A DNA stretch of 52,281 nucleotides from an uncultured Prevotellaceae bacterium (GTDB lineage: Bacteria; Bacteroidota; Bacteroidia; Bacteroidales; Bacteroidaceae): the NCBI GenBank assembly GCA_902774925.1, contig CACYKE010000009.1, forward strand, positions 1 to 52,281. Direction: 5' to 3'. Of the stretch, positions 22,289-35,051 are shown one piece after another. The translations under genes were made by a program, and so were the position numbers. Below the pieces are notes generated by a model. The model had not been told where the DNA came from. It did not search any database and saw only the letters and a program-made list of their open reading frames with translations. Within the stretch, counting starts at the first letter, position 1. Each line of letters begins with the position of its first letter.

Positions 22289-23502
22289 TGGCAAAGAAAT
22301 GTAATTTCTGTGGACGTAGCGACCGTGACGTAAAACTCCTGATTACGGGTATCGACGGAGCAATCTGTGAGGATTGTGCCGTTCAGGCCTATCAGGTGGC
22401 TACTGCCAACGGCTATGGACCAGACGCCAAGAAGAAAGCCAATAGCGGCAAGAAGCTGAACGTGCCCAAGCCCAAGGAAATCAAGGCCTATCTGGATCAG
22501 TATATCATCGGTCAGGATGAAGCCAAGAGATACCTTTCTGTTGCCGTCTATAACCACTATAAGCGTTTGCAGCAGCCCGACAGCGACGAAGGTGTGGAAA
22601 TCGAGAAATCGAACGTCATCATGGTTGGTTCGACGGGTACTGGCAAGACGCTGTTGGCGCGAACCATTGCCAAACTGTTGGACGTGCCGTTTACCATTGT
22701 CGATGCCACCGTGTTTACGGAGGCCGGTTATGTCGGCGAGGATGTAGAGAGCATTCTGACCCGTCTGTTGCAGGTTGCCGACTATAATGTGGAGGCTACG
22801 CAGCGTGGTATTGTCTTCATCGACGAGATTGACAAGATTGCCCGTAAGTCGGACAATCCCTCCATCACCCGTGACGTCAGTGGCGAGGGTGTGCAGCAGG
22901 GACTGTTGAAACTGTTGGAGGGTACTACCGTCAATGTGCCGCCCAAGGGTGGTCGCAAGCATCCCGATCAGGAGTATATCGGTGTGGATACCCGTAATAT
23001 CCTGTTTATCTGCGGTGGTGCCTTCGATGGCATTGAGCGTAAGATAGCCCAGCGTATGAATACCCATACGGTAGGCTATAACTCAGTGCAGAACGTGCGA
23101 AAGATAGATAAGGAAAACCTGATGCAGTATATCGTCCCTCAGGATTTGAAGTCGTTCGGACTGATTCCTGAGATTATCGGTCGACTGCCTGTGCTGACCT
23201 ATCTGAATCCTCTGGACCGCGACGCTTTGACGAAGATATTGACAGAGCCCAAGAACTCCATCGTGAAGCAGTATGAGAAGCTGTTTGAGATGGATGGCAT
23301 CAAGCTTACCTTCACCCCTGAGGCTCTGAAACTCATCGTCGACAAAGCTGTGGAGTATAAGCTCGGCGCTCGCGGACTACGCTCCATTGTGGAAAATATT
23401 ATGATGGAGGCTATGTTTGAGATACCCTCCAAACGAGTGAAATCCTTTGACGTGACGAAAGAGTATGCCCAGGAGCAGCTCGACAAGTCGCATCTACAAT
23501 AA
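22288..23502 (+). CDS. clpX: Clp protease ATP-binding subunit ClpX
   Basis: The AAA+ unfoldase that feeds ClpP. The N-terminal zinc-binding domain has Cys5, Cys8, Cys27 and Cys30 (CNFCG...CEDC). Walker A is GSTGTGKT at 114-121, Walker B is VFIDEIDKI, and the protein-loop and sensor motifs follow ([24 protein letters not shown]). The length of 404 aa is normal. Coupled to clpP by a one-base overlap; recQ follows after 14 bases and may be co-transcribed. Confidence 0.96.
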   Translation: MAKKCNFCGRSDRDVKLLITGIDGAICEDCAVQAYQVATANGYGPDAKKKANSGKKLNVPKPKEIKAYLDQYIIGQDEAKRYLSVAVYNHYKRLQQPDSDEGVEIEKSNVIMVGSTGTGKTLLARTIAKLLDVPFTIVDATVFTEAGYVGEDVESILTRLLQVADYNVEATQRGIVFIDEIDKIARKSDNPSITRDVSGEGVQQGLLKLLEGTTVNVPPKGGRKHPDQEYIGVDTRNILFICGGAFDGIERKIAQRMNTHTVGYNSVQNVRKIDKENLMQYIVPQDLKSFGLIPEIIGRLPVLTYLNPLDRDALTKILTEPKNSIVKQYEKLFEMDGIKLTFTPEALKLIVDKAVEYKLGARGLRSIVENIMMEAMFEIPSKRVKSFDVTKEYAQEQLDKSHLQ

Positions 23503-23516
23503 CACCTAGAAAGTCT

Positions 23517-27213
<3,697 letters not shown>

Positions 27214-27222
27214 TTATAACTA

Positions 27223-27249
27223 CGAATTTAACGAATTACACGAATAAGA
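27223..27249 (+). repeat. 9-base array between guaB and the PpiC gene
   Basis: Three 9-base units starting CGAAT (27223, 27232, 27241): CGAATTTAA, CGAATTACA, CGAATAAGA. Confidence 0.6.
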
Positions 27250-27252
27250 CTG

Positions 27253-28680
27253 ATGAAACTGAAATTGATAGCAATAGGTTGCCTCATGAGTGCAGCCGTT
27301 CAGGCACAGAAGAGCGACCCTATCATCATGACGGTGGCAGGCGTTGATGTGCCCCGTTCTGAGTTTGAGTATTCCTACAACAAGAATAATACCGACGGCG
27401 TCATTGACAAGAAGACCGTCGACGAGTATGTCGAACTCTTTGTCAACTACAAGTTAAAGGTCAAGGCTGCCCTTGACGCTCGTCTGGATACCACGACGTC
27501 TTTCCGTCAGGAATTTGCTCAGTATCGTGACCAGCAGATCCGTCCTGTTTTGGTGACCGACGATGATATGTTGGCTGAGGCTCACCGTATCTATGACCAG
27601 ACGAATGAGAATATCGGTCCTGACGGTTTGGTGAATGCCAGTCATATCCTGTTACGTATTGCTCAGAAGGCTTCCGATGCAGAGCAGCAGGAGGCCAAGC
27701 GTCGTATCGACTCTGTCTATGCCGCTTTACAGGCTGGTGCCGACTTTGAGGCTTTGGCCAAGCAGGTGTCGCAGGATCCCGGTTCTGCCCGTCGTGGCGG
27801 TGTTTTGGGATGGTTTGCCCGTAACCAGATGGTGAAGGAGTTCGAGGATGCCGCTTTTGCCCTGCAGCCCGGAGAGATGAGCAAGCCCTTCCTGTCACCT
27901 TACGGTTGGCATATCGTCCTTGTGAAAGAGCGCAAGCAGTTTGAGCCCTTTGAGTTCCATAAGGACAATATTTTCCGCTTTATGGAACAACAGAATATGC
28001 GTAACGGCATTGCTGAGCGTAAGTTGGATGCGCAGGTGGCAGCCTCCGGTAATACTGTTACCAAGGCGCAGTTGTTGGACAAGTGTGCTGACTCGCTCTC
28101 TGCTGTAGATCCTGAGATGCGTTACCTGATTCAGGAATATCATGATGGTTTGTTGCTCTATGATATCAGCAACCAGCTGGTTTGGGATAAGGCCGCCAAG
28201 GACGAGGAGGCTTTGGCCAACTATTTCAAGAAGCATAAGAAGAAGTATGCTTGGGACGAGCCTCGTTATAAGGGTATGGCCTATCATGTGAAGGATCCTG
28301 CAGATGTCAAGGCTGTTGCCAAATGTGTGAAGAAGCTGAAGTTTGATGATTGGAACGAAGCCCTTCGCAGCACCTTCAACAACGACTCTATCCTTCGTAT
28401 CCGTGTGGAGAAGGGTCTCTTCAAGAAAGGTGACAACAAGCTCATCGACCGTGAAGTGTTCAAGGTCAAGGATGTCCAGGTGGATAGTGTCAAGGGTTTT
28501 CCCATTGATGCCGTTTATGGTAAGCTGTTGAAGAAGCCCCAGGACTATACTGATGTCCGTGCCCTCGTCGTTACCGACCTGCAGGACGAGATGGAGCGTG
28601 CCTGGGTGGCAGACTTGCGTAAGAAGTATGCCGTCACCGTCAACGAAGAAGTATTAAAGACAGTCAATAAGCATGAATAA
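27253..28680 (+). CDS. Periplasmic peptidylprolyl isomerase, PpiC type
   Basis: A 475 aa exported foldase. Signal peptide MKLKLIAIGCLMSAAVQAQ. One clear parvulin (PpiC) domain at about 125-220: VNASHILLRIAQKASDAEQQ, DPGSARRGGVLGWF, and the closing SPYGWHIVLVKER. The N-terminal helical part and the long C-terminal region resemble SurA/PrsA-type chaperones, with no second recognisable isomerase domain. It overlaps the next SurA-like gene by eight bases, so the two are probably made together to assist outer-membrane protein folding. Confidence 0.85.
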   Translation: MKLKLIAIGCLMSAAVQAQKSDPIIMTVAGVDVPRSEFEYSYNKNNTDGVIDKKTVDEYVELFVNYKLKVKAALDARLDTTTSFRQEFAQYRDQQIRPVLVTDDDMLAEAHRIYDQTNENIGPDGLVNASHILLRIAQKASDAEQQEAKRRIDSVYAALQAGADFEALAKQVSQDPGSARRGGVLGWFARNQMVKEFEDAAFALQPGEMSKPFLSPYGWHIVLVKERKQFEPFEFHKDNIFRFMEQQNMRNGIAERKLDAQVAASGNTVTKAQLLDKCADSLSAVDPEMRYLIQEYHDGLLLYDISNQLVWDKAAKDEEALANYFKKHKKKYAWDEPRYKGMAYHVKDPADVKAVAKCVKKLKFDDWNEALRSTFNNDSILRIRVEKGLFKKGDNKLIDREVFKVKDVQVDSVKGFPIDAVYGKLLKKPQDYTDVRALVVTDLQDEMERAWVADLRKKYAVTVNEEVLKTVNKHE

Positions 28681-30118
28681 AAGATTTCTAGTCATACTCC
28701 TTTCATTCGTCTCACTAGCCTCATTTGGTAAAGCGCAGAGCGACTCCCTTGCCACTGATTCCATTGGCACTATCGTTGACGAGGTCATCTGGGTAGTTGG
28801 TGATGAGGCCATTCTGAAGTCTGATGTTGAGGCCATGCGTATTCAGGGCCAGCAGGAGGGTATGCGTTGGAAGGGCGATCCCGACTGTGCCATCCCTGAG
28901 CAGATTGCCGTTCAGAAGCTTTACCTCAACCAGGCCATCATTGACAGTGTCGAGGTGACGGAGTCTGAGATTACGCAGGGTGTGGAGCAGTATATTGAGA
29001 ACATGATTTCTGTCATCGGTTCGCGTGAGAAGCTGGAGGAATACCAGAAGAAGACGTTGAGTCAGATCCGTGCCGAGTTGCGTGACTCCTACCGTGAACG
29101 TCTGATGGTTCAAGGTATGCAGCAGAAGTTGGTGAAGGATATTACGGTGACCCCTGCTGAGGTTCGCCGTTATTTCAAGGATATGTCGCTCGACAGTATT
29201 CCTTTTGTTCCTACCGAGGTGGAGGTACAGATTATTTCCTTGCAGCCTCGTGTGGAACAGGAAGAAATCAACCGTGTGAAAGAAGAGCTCCGCGAATATA
29301 CCGACCGTATCAATCGTGGTGAGACGTCATTTCAGACATTGGCGCGCCTCTATTCCGAAGACGGTTCTGCCCGTAATGGCGGTGAGTTAGGCTATAGCAG
29401 TCGTGCTCAGTGGGTGCCGGAGTTTGCCAATGTCGCTTTTGGCCTCACAGACCCGAAGAAGGTGTCGAAGATTGTGGAGACGGAGTTTGGTTTCCATATC
29501 ATCCAGCTCATTGACAAACGTGGTGACAAGATCAATGTACGTCATATCCTTCGTAAACCCGTTCTCAGCGAGAAAGCCGTTCAGGATGCCCTCAACCGTC
29601 TTGACACGGTGGCTACGGCCATTCGTGACAATGTACCTCCCGAGGCTATCAGAAAGGTCTTCAAGACCAAGGACGGTCAGGATATCGAAGGCTTTACTTT
29701 TGAGGATGGTGTGGCATTCTATTCCGACGATAAGGACACGCGAAATAACAATGGTCTGATGGTCAATGTCCTTGAAGACGGTCGTCAGCGCACCTCCCGT
29801 TTCAAGATGTCCGAACTGCCTTCCGAGATTGCCAGGATTGTAGATGGTATGCAGGTTGGCGAACTCTCTGCCCCCTTCCAGATGGTCAATAGCAAAAATG
29901 GCAAGACCGTTTGTGCCATTGTGAAGTTGAAGAGTCGTACGGAAGGTCATAAGGCTACCATCACCGAGGACTTCCAGATCTTGAAGAATCTGGTGTTGGA
30001 GAAGCGTCGTCAGGAACGTCTCCATCAGTGGGTCGTCAATCGTATCAAGTCCACCTATGTGCGTATTAACGAACGCTATCGCGACTGTCAGTTCGAGTAT
30101 GAAGGCTGGGTGAGATAG
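28673..30118 (+). CDS. surA: SurA-like periplasmic chaperone / peptidylprolyl isomerase
   Basis: A 481 aa exported protein with signal peptide (MNKRFLVILLSFVSLASFGK, cut after AQ). The N-terminal domain (IVDEVIWVVGDEAILKSDVE) is SurA-like. A parvulin domain is at about 170-285 (RLYSEDGSARNGGELGYSSR, ETEFGFHIIQLIDKRGDK) and a second, diverged one follows (NVRHILRKPVLSEKA). It starts eight bases inside the previous PpiC gene. The order PpiC, SurA-like, OstA-like, mutL appears to be one operon devoted mainly to envelope assembly. Confidence 0.88.
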   Translation: MNKRFLVILLSFVSLASFGKAQSDSLATDSIGTIVDEVIWVVGDEAILKSDVEAMRIQGQQEGMRWKGDPDCAIPEQIAVQKLYLNQAIIDSVEVTESEITQGVEQYIENMISVIGSREKLEEYQKKTLSQIRAELRDSYRERLMVQGMQQKLVKDITVTPAEVRRYFKDMSLDSIPFVPTEVEVQIISLQPRVEQEEINRVKEELREYTDRINRGETSFQTLARLYSEDGSARNGGELGYSSRAQWVPEFANVAFGLTDPKKVSKIVETEFGFHIIQLIDKRGDKINVRHILRKPVLSEKAVQDALNRLDTVATAIRDNVPPEAIRKVFKTKDGQDIEGFTFEDGVAFYSDDKDTRNNNGLMVNVLEDGRQRTSRFKMSELPSEIARIVDGMQVGELSAPFQMVNSKNGKTVCAIVKLKSRTEGHKATITEDFQILKNLVLEKRRQERLHQWVVNRIKSTYVRINERYRDCQFEYEGWVR

Positions 30119-30145
30119 AGGTAAGAAGTTAGAGGTTAGAGGTAA
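30118..30145 (+). repeat. Degenerate 7-base array, four units, before the OstA-like gene
   Basis: GAGGTAA, GAAGTTA, GAGGTTA, GAGGTAA, followed by GAGGGATG with the start codon. It overlaps the stop of the SurA-like gene. Confidence 0.7.
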
Positions 30146-30150
30146 GAGGG

Positions 30151-31779
30151 ATGAAAAAGGCTACGTTGTTTGTCATGTTTTTCGCTTTGTTGCTGTCGGC
30201 ATTCGCTATGACGCCAGCTAAGAAGCGTGCTCCTCGTAAGAAGACTGCCAAGGTGGAGGACAAACGGGTGTATCTTGTTCATGCCGATAATCTGCATTAC
30301 GATCAGTATCGGGACAATGCTGCCCAAGTGTTACATGGCAACGTGCATTTCCGTCATATGGGCGCAAACCTGTATTGTGACAGTGCCCATTTCTACGAGC
30401 AGACGAACTCGTTTGAGGCTTGGGGTCATGTGAAGATGCTACAGGGTGACACGTTGAAGCTGTTCAGCGACTATGCCTATTATGATGGTAACGACCAATT
30501 GGCGCAGGCCCGTCGTAATGTGATTCTCAAACATCGCAATTCGACCTTGTATACCGACTCGTTGGACTATGACCGCTTGTATAATTTCGGTAACTTTTTC
30601 GAAGGCGGTAAACTGGTGGATGGCAAGTCGACGCTCACCAGCGACTGGGGCGAGTACCATACCGATACCAAGATGGCCATGTTCTACTATGATGTGCGTC
30701 TGAAGGATCAGAAGATGTTTCTGACCACCGATTCGCTATATTACGATACCCGTACGTCGACGGCCCATATCGTGGGTCCCTCCCGTATCCTGTCGGGCAG
30801 TAGCGAGATCTATAGTGAGGACGGCTATTACAATACCCGTACGGAACATTCCGAACTCTTCGGCCGTTCGGTGGTGAAGGACCAGGGCAAGACGTTGATT
30901 GGTGACAGTGTCTATCACAATGCCCAGGACGGTACGAACTACGCCTATCGCAATGTGATATTGACGGATTCTGTCAATAAGAATATGTTGACAGGAGACT
31001 ATTGTGAATACAACGACTCCACAGGTTATGCGATGGCCACGAAACGTGCTGTTGTCGTCGATTTCTCGCAGAAGGACTCGTTGTTTATCCATGCCGACAC
31101 CTTTAAGATTTTTACGTTCAACAACAAAACCGATTCGGTCTATCGCAAGATCCATGCTTATAATAAGGTTCGCGCGTATCGAGTGGACGTTCAGGCCGTT
31201 TGCGACTCGATGGTCTATAGTTCGCTGGATTCCTGTATGACGATGTACAAAGACCCTATTGTCTGGAATATGAATCAGCAACTCTTCGGTGAGGAGATCA
31301 AGGTCTATATGAACGACTCCACCATCGACTGGGCACACGTCATCGGACAGGCTTTTTCGGTAGAGCAGATGCCCGATACCGTACATTTCAACCAGGTGTC
31401 GTCCAAAGAGATGAAGGCCTTCTTCGAGAAAGGTCAGATTCGTGAGTCGCAGGCCATTGACAACGTGTTGATCGTCTATTATCCTGTTGACGATTCGGAC
31501 AGTACGCTGATCGGTCTGAACTATACTGAGACCCCTCTGCTGAAGATGTTCCTTGAGAATCGCAAGTTGAAGCGTATCTGGATGTCAAAACCCAAGGGAA
31601 CACTGTATCCGATGACGCAGATTCCCTCCGAAAAATATTTCCTGCCGGGCTATGCGTGGTTTGACTATGTCCGTCCGTTGGACAAAGACGATATCTTTAA
31701 TTGGCGCCCCAAGAATGCCGGTTCGGAACTGAAGGAGGTTAAACGCCGTGAGGCTCCCAAGAATAGTGTGAGACAATGA
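30151..31779 (+). CDS. OstA/LptA-like periplasmic protein
   Basis: A 542 aa exported protein (signal peptide MKKATLFVMFFALLLSAFAM) built of OstA-like beta-jellyroll repeats: HGNVHFRHMGANLYCDSAHF, EAWGHVKMLQGDTLKLFSD, NVILTDSVNKNMLTGDYCEY. Such repeats form the periplasmic bridge for LPS in LptA/LptD. It is much longer than LptA and is the Bacteroidetes-type OstA-like protein. The mature N-terminus is very basic (KKRAPRKKTAK). It overlaps mutL by four bases (ATGA). A role in LPS transport is inferred from the repeats. Confidence 0.85.
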   Translation: MKKATLFVMFFALLLSAFAMTPAKKRAPRKKTAKVEDKRVYLVHADNLHYDQYRDNAAQVLHGNVHFRHMGANLYCDSAHFYEQTNSFEAWGHVKMLQGDTLKLFSDYAYYDGNDQLAQARRNVILKHRNSTLYTDSLDYDRLYNFGNFFEGGKLVDGKSTLTSDWGEYHTDTKMAMFYYDVRLKDQKMFLTTDSLYYDTRTSTAHIVGPSRILSGSSEIYSEDGYYNTRTEHSELFGRSVVKDQGKTLIGDSVYHNAQDGTNYAYRNVILTDSVNKNMLTGDYCEYNDSTGYAMATKRAVVVDFSQKDSLFIHADTFKIFTFNNKTDSVYRKIHAYNKVRAYRVDVQAVCDSMVYSSLDSCMTMYKDPIVWNMNQQLFGEEIKVYMNDSTIDWAHVIGQAFSVEQMPDTVHFNQVSSKEMKAFFEKGQIRESQAIDNVLIVYYPVDDSDSTLIGLNYTETPLLKMFLENRKLKRIWMSKPKGTLYPMTQIPSEKYFLPGYAWFDYVRPLDKDDIFNWRPKNAGSELKEVKRREAPKNSVRQ

Positions 31780-33632
31780 CAGACGTAATCCAACTGCTTC
31801 CCGATAGTGTGGCTAATCAGATAGCTGCTGGTGAGGTGATACAACGCCCCGCCTCGGTCATCAAGGAGTTGGTGGAGAATGCCGTTGATGCTGGCGCTCA
31901 TACTGTCAATGTCCTTGTCGTTGATGCCGGAAGGACGTCCATACAGGTCATTGACGACGGTTGCGGCATGTCAGAAACCGATGCCCGTCTGGCTTTCGAG
32001 CGCCATGCCACTAGTAAGATTCGCAAGGCCGATGATCTCTTCGCGCTCCACACGATGGGTTTTCGCGGTGAGGCGTTGCCGTCGATAGTCGCTGTGTCGC
32101 AAGTCGAGCTCCGTACCCGTCGTCAGGAAGACGAGATTGGTACTTGTCTGGTGCTTTCCGGTTCACGTGTCGAGAGTCAGGAACCATGTTCCTGTCCTGT
32201 GGGTAGTAGTTTTCTCGTCAGCAACCTGTTCTTCAATGTCCCTGCCCGTCGTAAGTTCCTCAAGACCAATGCCACCGAGCTGAATAATATCCTGACGGCT
32301 TTCGAACGTATCGTACTCGTCTATCCCGACATCAATTTCACGCTGCATAGCAATGGTCAGGAACTCATGAATCTCCGTGCCGGTTCGTTGCGCCAGCGTA
32401 TCTCCGATGTCTATGGCCGTCGCTATGGTCAGGAACTCCTGGCCGTCAGTGTCGAGACGGCGATGTGTAAGGTTTCGGGATTTGTTGCCAAACCTGAGGC
32501 CGCACGTAAGAAGGGAGTAGCAGAATATTTCTTCGTCAATGGACGTTTCATGAAGCATCCTTATTTCCATAAGGCTGTCCAACAGGCTTACGACCGGTTG
32601 ATTCCTACGGGGATGCACGTACCTTATTTCATTTATTTTGAGGTTAGTCCTGCTGATATCGATGTCAATATCCATCCCACGAAGACGGAGATTAAGTTTG
32701 AGAACGAGCAGGCCATCTGGCAGATTCTGACAGCAGCGGTGAAGGATGCCATCGGACAGTTCTGTGAGATTCCGCAGATAGATTTCGATATAGAGGGTAA
32801 GCCCGATATTCCGGTGTATAATCCCACTCTGTCTGATGTCCATGGACCCTCGATGATGCCTACTGCCCCGCGAACTGTCAGCAATCCCGCCTATAATCCC
32901 TTCTCTGACCGACGGTCAGGGAGTGGTGTTGCAATCTCTTCTTCCTCCAAGAAGGCTCCTAACGGGTGGGAACAGCTATACGACGGTGTTGGTCGTGAGG
33001 ACACGTTGTTTGCCCCCGAGATGAATGCGGAACCAGTCTCTGTGCCTCATACGTCATTGGCCGAAGACAAGTCTCCCGTGCATTATCAGTATAAAGGTTG
33101 TTACATCATGACTGCCGTCAAGTCGGGGTTGATGGTTATCGACCAGTACCGTGCCGATGTCCGCATTCGCTACGAGCAGTGTCTTGCCCAGCTGCAGGCC
33201 CGTTCGTCAGAGACCCAGCAGGTGCTCTTCCCTGAGGTGGTACAGTTCAGAGCCTCCGAACAACCCCTGTTGGAGCGCATTCTGCCGCGACTGTCGGCCA
33301 TCGGTTTCGAACTCACCGATTTAGGTCAGGGCAGCTATGCCGTCAATGGCATTCCTACTGGTCTCGACGGTCTTAACTATGTCCAGTTGATTCACGATAT
33401 GGTAGATGATGCTGTCAACAGTGCCGGCGACACGATGGACGACCTCAACCGTACTTTGGCATTAAGTATGGCGCGTCATGTGGCTATTCCGCAGGGACAG
33501 GTGCTTAGCAACGACGAGATGGAGAATCTCGTCAACGAGCTCTTTGCTTGTACGAATGTCAATTATACGCCCGACGGAAAGGCCATTTTGGCTATTCTTC
33601 CCCAGCAAGACATCGAGAAACTGCTAGGATAG
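31776..33632 (+). CDS. mutL: DNA mismatch repair protein MutL
   Basis: The GHKL ATPase matchmaker of mismatch repair. N-terminal motifs: IAAGEVIQRPASVIKELVEN, DDGCGM, and HTMGFRGEALPSI. The transducer domain with the conserved VNGRFMKHP follows, then a variable proline/serine linker (about 345-420). In the C-terminal dimerisation domain the endonuclease motif DQHAxxxE is degenerate: VIDQYRADVRIRYE, with His changed to Tyr, and the Cys/His metal motifs near the C-terminus are missing. The protein is therefore probably not a nicking endonuclease. 618 aa is normal for the phylum. Confidence 0.94.
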   Translation: MTDVIQLLPDSVANQIAAGEVIQRPASVIKELVENAVDAGAHTVNVLVVDAGRTSIQVIDDGCGMSETDARLAFERHATSKIRKADDLFALHTMGFRGEALPSIVAVSQVELRTRRQEDEIGTCLVLSGSRVESQEPCSCPVGSSFLVSNLFFNVPARRKFLKTNATELNNILTAFERIVLVYPDINFTLHSNGQELMNLRAGSLRQRISDVYGRRYGQELLAVSVETAMCKVSGFVAKPEAARKKGVAEYFFVNGRFMKHPYFHKAVQQAYDRLIPTGMHVPYFIYFEVSPADIDVNIHPTKTEIKFENEQAIWQILTAAVKDAIGQFCEIPQIDFDIEGKPDIPVYNPTLSDVHGPSMMPTAPRTVSNPAYNPFSDRRSGSGVAISSSSKKAPNGWEQLYDGVGREDTLFAPEMNAEPVSVPHTSLAEDKSPVHYQYKGCYIMTAVKSGLMVIDQYRADVRIRYEQCLAQLQARSSETQQVLFPEVVQFRASEQPLLERILPRLSAIGFELTDLGQGSYAVNGIPTGLDGLNYVQLIHDMVDDAVNSAGDTMDDLNRTLALSMARHVAIPQGQVLSNDEMENLVNELFACTNVNYTPDGKAILAILPQQDIEKLLG

Positions 33633-33639
33633 TGCTCTA

Positions 33640-33667
33640 AACTCTAAACATTGAACTCTAAACTGAA
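33640..33667 (+). repeat. Degenerate 7-base array, four units, after mutL
   Basis: AACTCTA (33640), AACATTG (33647), AACTCTA (33654), AACTGAA (33661): AAC fixed, period exactly seven. The first three units all occur in other arrays of the window. Confidence 0.75.
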
Positions 33668-33673
33668 TAATAT

Positions 33674-34834
33674 ATGAAGAAGGTTTTATTATTTTTACTG
33701 TTAATCGGTCTTTCGAATGGTGTGATGGCACAGGCAGAAGTGTCTGGTGAGAAGCACAGCGTGGCTACCAATTCGTTCTGGGCCAACTGGTTTGTGCAGG
33801 CCAATGTGGTGGGCTCCTCCTTCTGGGGAAGTCAGGAACAGCAGTCTGTCAAATTCAGTAAGTTGACGAAAGACTATCGTACCAACCTAGGATTCTCCAT
33901 CGCTTTGGGTAAGTGGTTTACTCCCGGTCTTGGTCTTCGTACCAAGTTCAATGGTGTCTGGGGTCGTAGCATCATCTCCGAGGACAAGAGCCTCAATGCC
34001 AGCAAATATTGGACCCTGCAGGAACAGGTCTTGTTCAATCTCAGCAATATGCTGATGGGTTATAACGAACAGCGTGTATGGAATTTCATTCCCTATGCCG
34101 GTGGCGGTGTCGGTCGTAACATGTCATACGGCTGCTATGCCTTGGGTTTCTCGGTCGGTCTGCTCAACACGTTCCGCATCAGTCAGAAGGTCGCTTTTAA
34201 CTTCGACATCAACTATGGTTCCTACGAGCCTTCGTTCGATGGTTTCAGTGCCGGCGGCGACTCCAAGCTCAGTCTGAAGGGGCGCGACCGCGTCATCAAC
34301 GTGGAGCTGGGTCTGACCTATTGTTTGGGTAAGGCTACGTGGAAGTCTACACCCGATATAGATGCTATGCAGGCATTGTCACAGAGCGAGATTGATGCCC
34401 TCAACGCCCAGTTGGCCGACCTCATGGCAGAGAACGAACGCTTGGGTGAGGAACTCGCTAATGCTGAACAGCAGACCGCTCCTGCTCCTCAGGAACCTGT
34501 CACCATTACCAAGGTTGTCGCCGCTCCTGTTTCTGTGTTCTTCAACCTCAACAAGGCTGTCATCTCTTCCCAGCGCGACCTGCAGAATGTCGCTGCGCTT
34601 GTGGCTGTTGCCAAGGAGCAGGGTGCTAAACTCGTGGTTACGGGTTATGCTGACAGTCAGACGGGCAGTGCCGAGCGCAACCGTCAGCTCTCCGAACAGC
34701 GTGCCGAGGCTGTCGTTGCCGAACTGTTGAAGATGGGTGTCTCGCGCAATCAGATAGAAACCGTTGCCGTTGGTGGTGTCGATACCCTTACACCGACGCC
34801 TTATAACCGTCGCGCAACAGTCGAAATAAAGTAA
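33674..34834 (+). CDS. OmpA family outer-membrane protein
   Basis: A 386 aa protein with signal peptide (MKKVLLFLLLIGLSNGVMAQ). Residues 30-225 form an outer-membrane beta-barrel-like region rich in aromatic strands. A short helical, acidic linker (IDALNAQLADLMAENERLGEEL) follows, then an Ala/Pro hinge and a C-terminal OmpA peptidoglycan-binding domain (VFFNLNKAVISSQRDLQNVA, VTGYADSQTGSAERNRQLSEQRA, YNRRATVEI). It probably tethers the outer membrane to the cell wall. Confidence 0.9.
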   Translation: MKKVLLFLLLIGLSNGVMAQAEVSGEKHSVATNSFWANWFVQANVVGSSFWGSQEQQSVKFSKLTKDYRTNLGFSIALGKWFTPGLGLRTKFNGVWGRSIISEDKSLNASKYWTLQEQVLFNLSNMLMGYNEQRVWNFIPYAGGGVGRNMSYGCYALGFSVGLLNTFRISQKVAFNFDINYGSYEPSFDGFSAGGDSKLSLKGRDRVINVELGLTYCLGKATWKSTPDIDAMQALSQSEIDALNAQLADLMAENERLGEELANAEQQTAPAPQEPVTITKVVAAPVSVFFNLNKAVISSQRDLQNVAALVAVAKEQGAKLVVTGYADSQTGSAERNRQLSEQRAEAVVAELLKMGVSRNQIETVAVGGVDTLTPTPYNRRATVEIK

Positions 34835-34868
34835 TTTTCGCCTAAAAGATAAAAAAGTGGTGCAAAAG

Positions 34869-34900
34869 TTTGGCAGTTTCAAAAAAACTCCGTACCTTTG
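34869..34900 (+). promoter_or_regulatory. tRNA-Val promoter
   Basis: TTTG (34869-34872), 20 bases, TACCTTTG (34893-34900): exact consensus; the tRNA begins 20 bases downstream. Confidence 0.75.
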
Positions 34901-34919
34901 CACCGCTTTTCAAAAGAAA

Positions 34920-34994
34920 GGGCGTTTAGCTCAGCTGGTTTAGAGCATCTGCCTTACAAGCAGAGGGTCGGCGGTTCGAATCCGTCAACGCCCA
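34920..34994 (+). tRNA. tRNA-Val (anticodon TAC)
   Basis: A complete cloverleaf: acceptor GGGCGTT/AACGCCC, D arm GCTC...GAGC, anticodon stem TCTGC/GCAGA with loop CTTACAA (anticodon TAC at 34955-34957), T arm GGCGG-TTCGAAT-CCGTC and discriminator A. CCA is not encoded. A promoter precedes and a terminator follows, so it is a single-gene unit. Confidence 0.97.
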
Positions 34995-35000
34995 CAAAAT

Positions 35001-35035
35001 AATCCCGCAATGCATAGGCACTGCGGGATTTCTTT
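35001..35035. terminator. Terminator between tRNA-Val and the convergent porin gene
   Basis: AATCCCGCA (35001-35009) and TGCGGGATT (35022-35030) form a 9 bp stem, followed by TCTTTTT. The reverse strand also has a T-rich tail, so it may serve both genes. Confidence 0.85.
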
Positions 35036-35051
35036 TTATCTTTGTTTTTGT

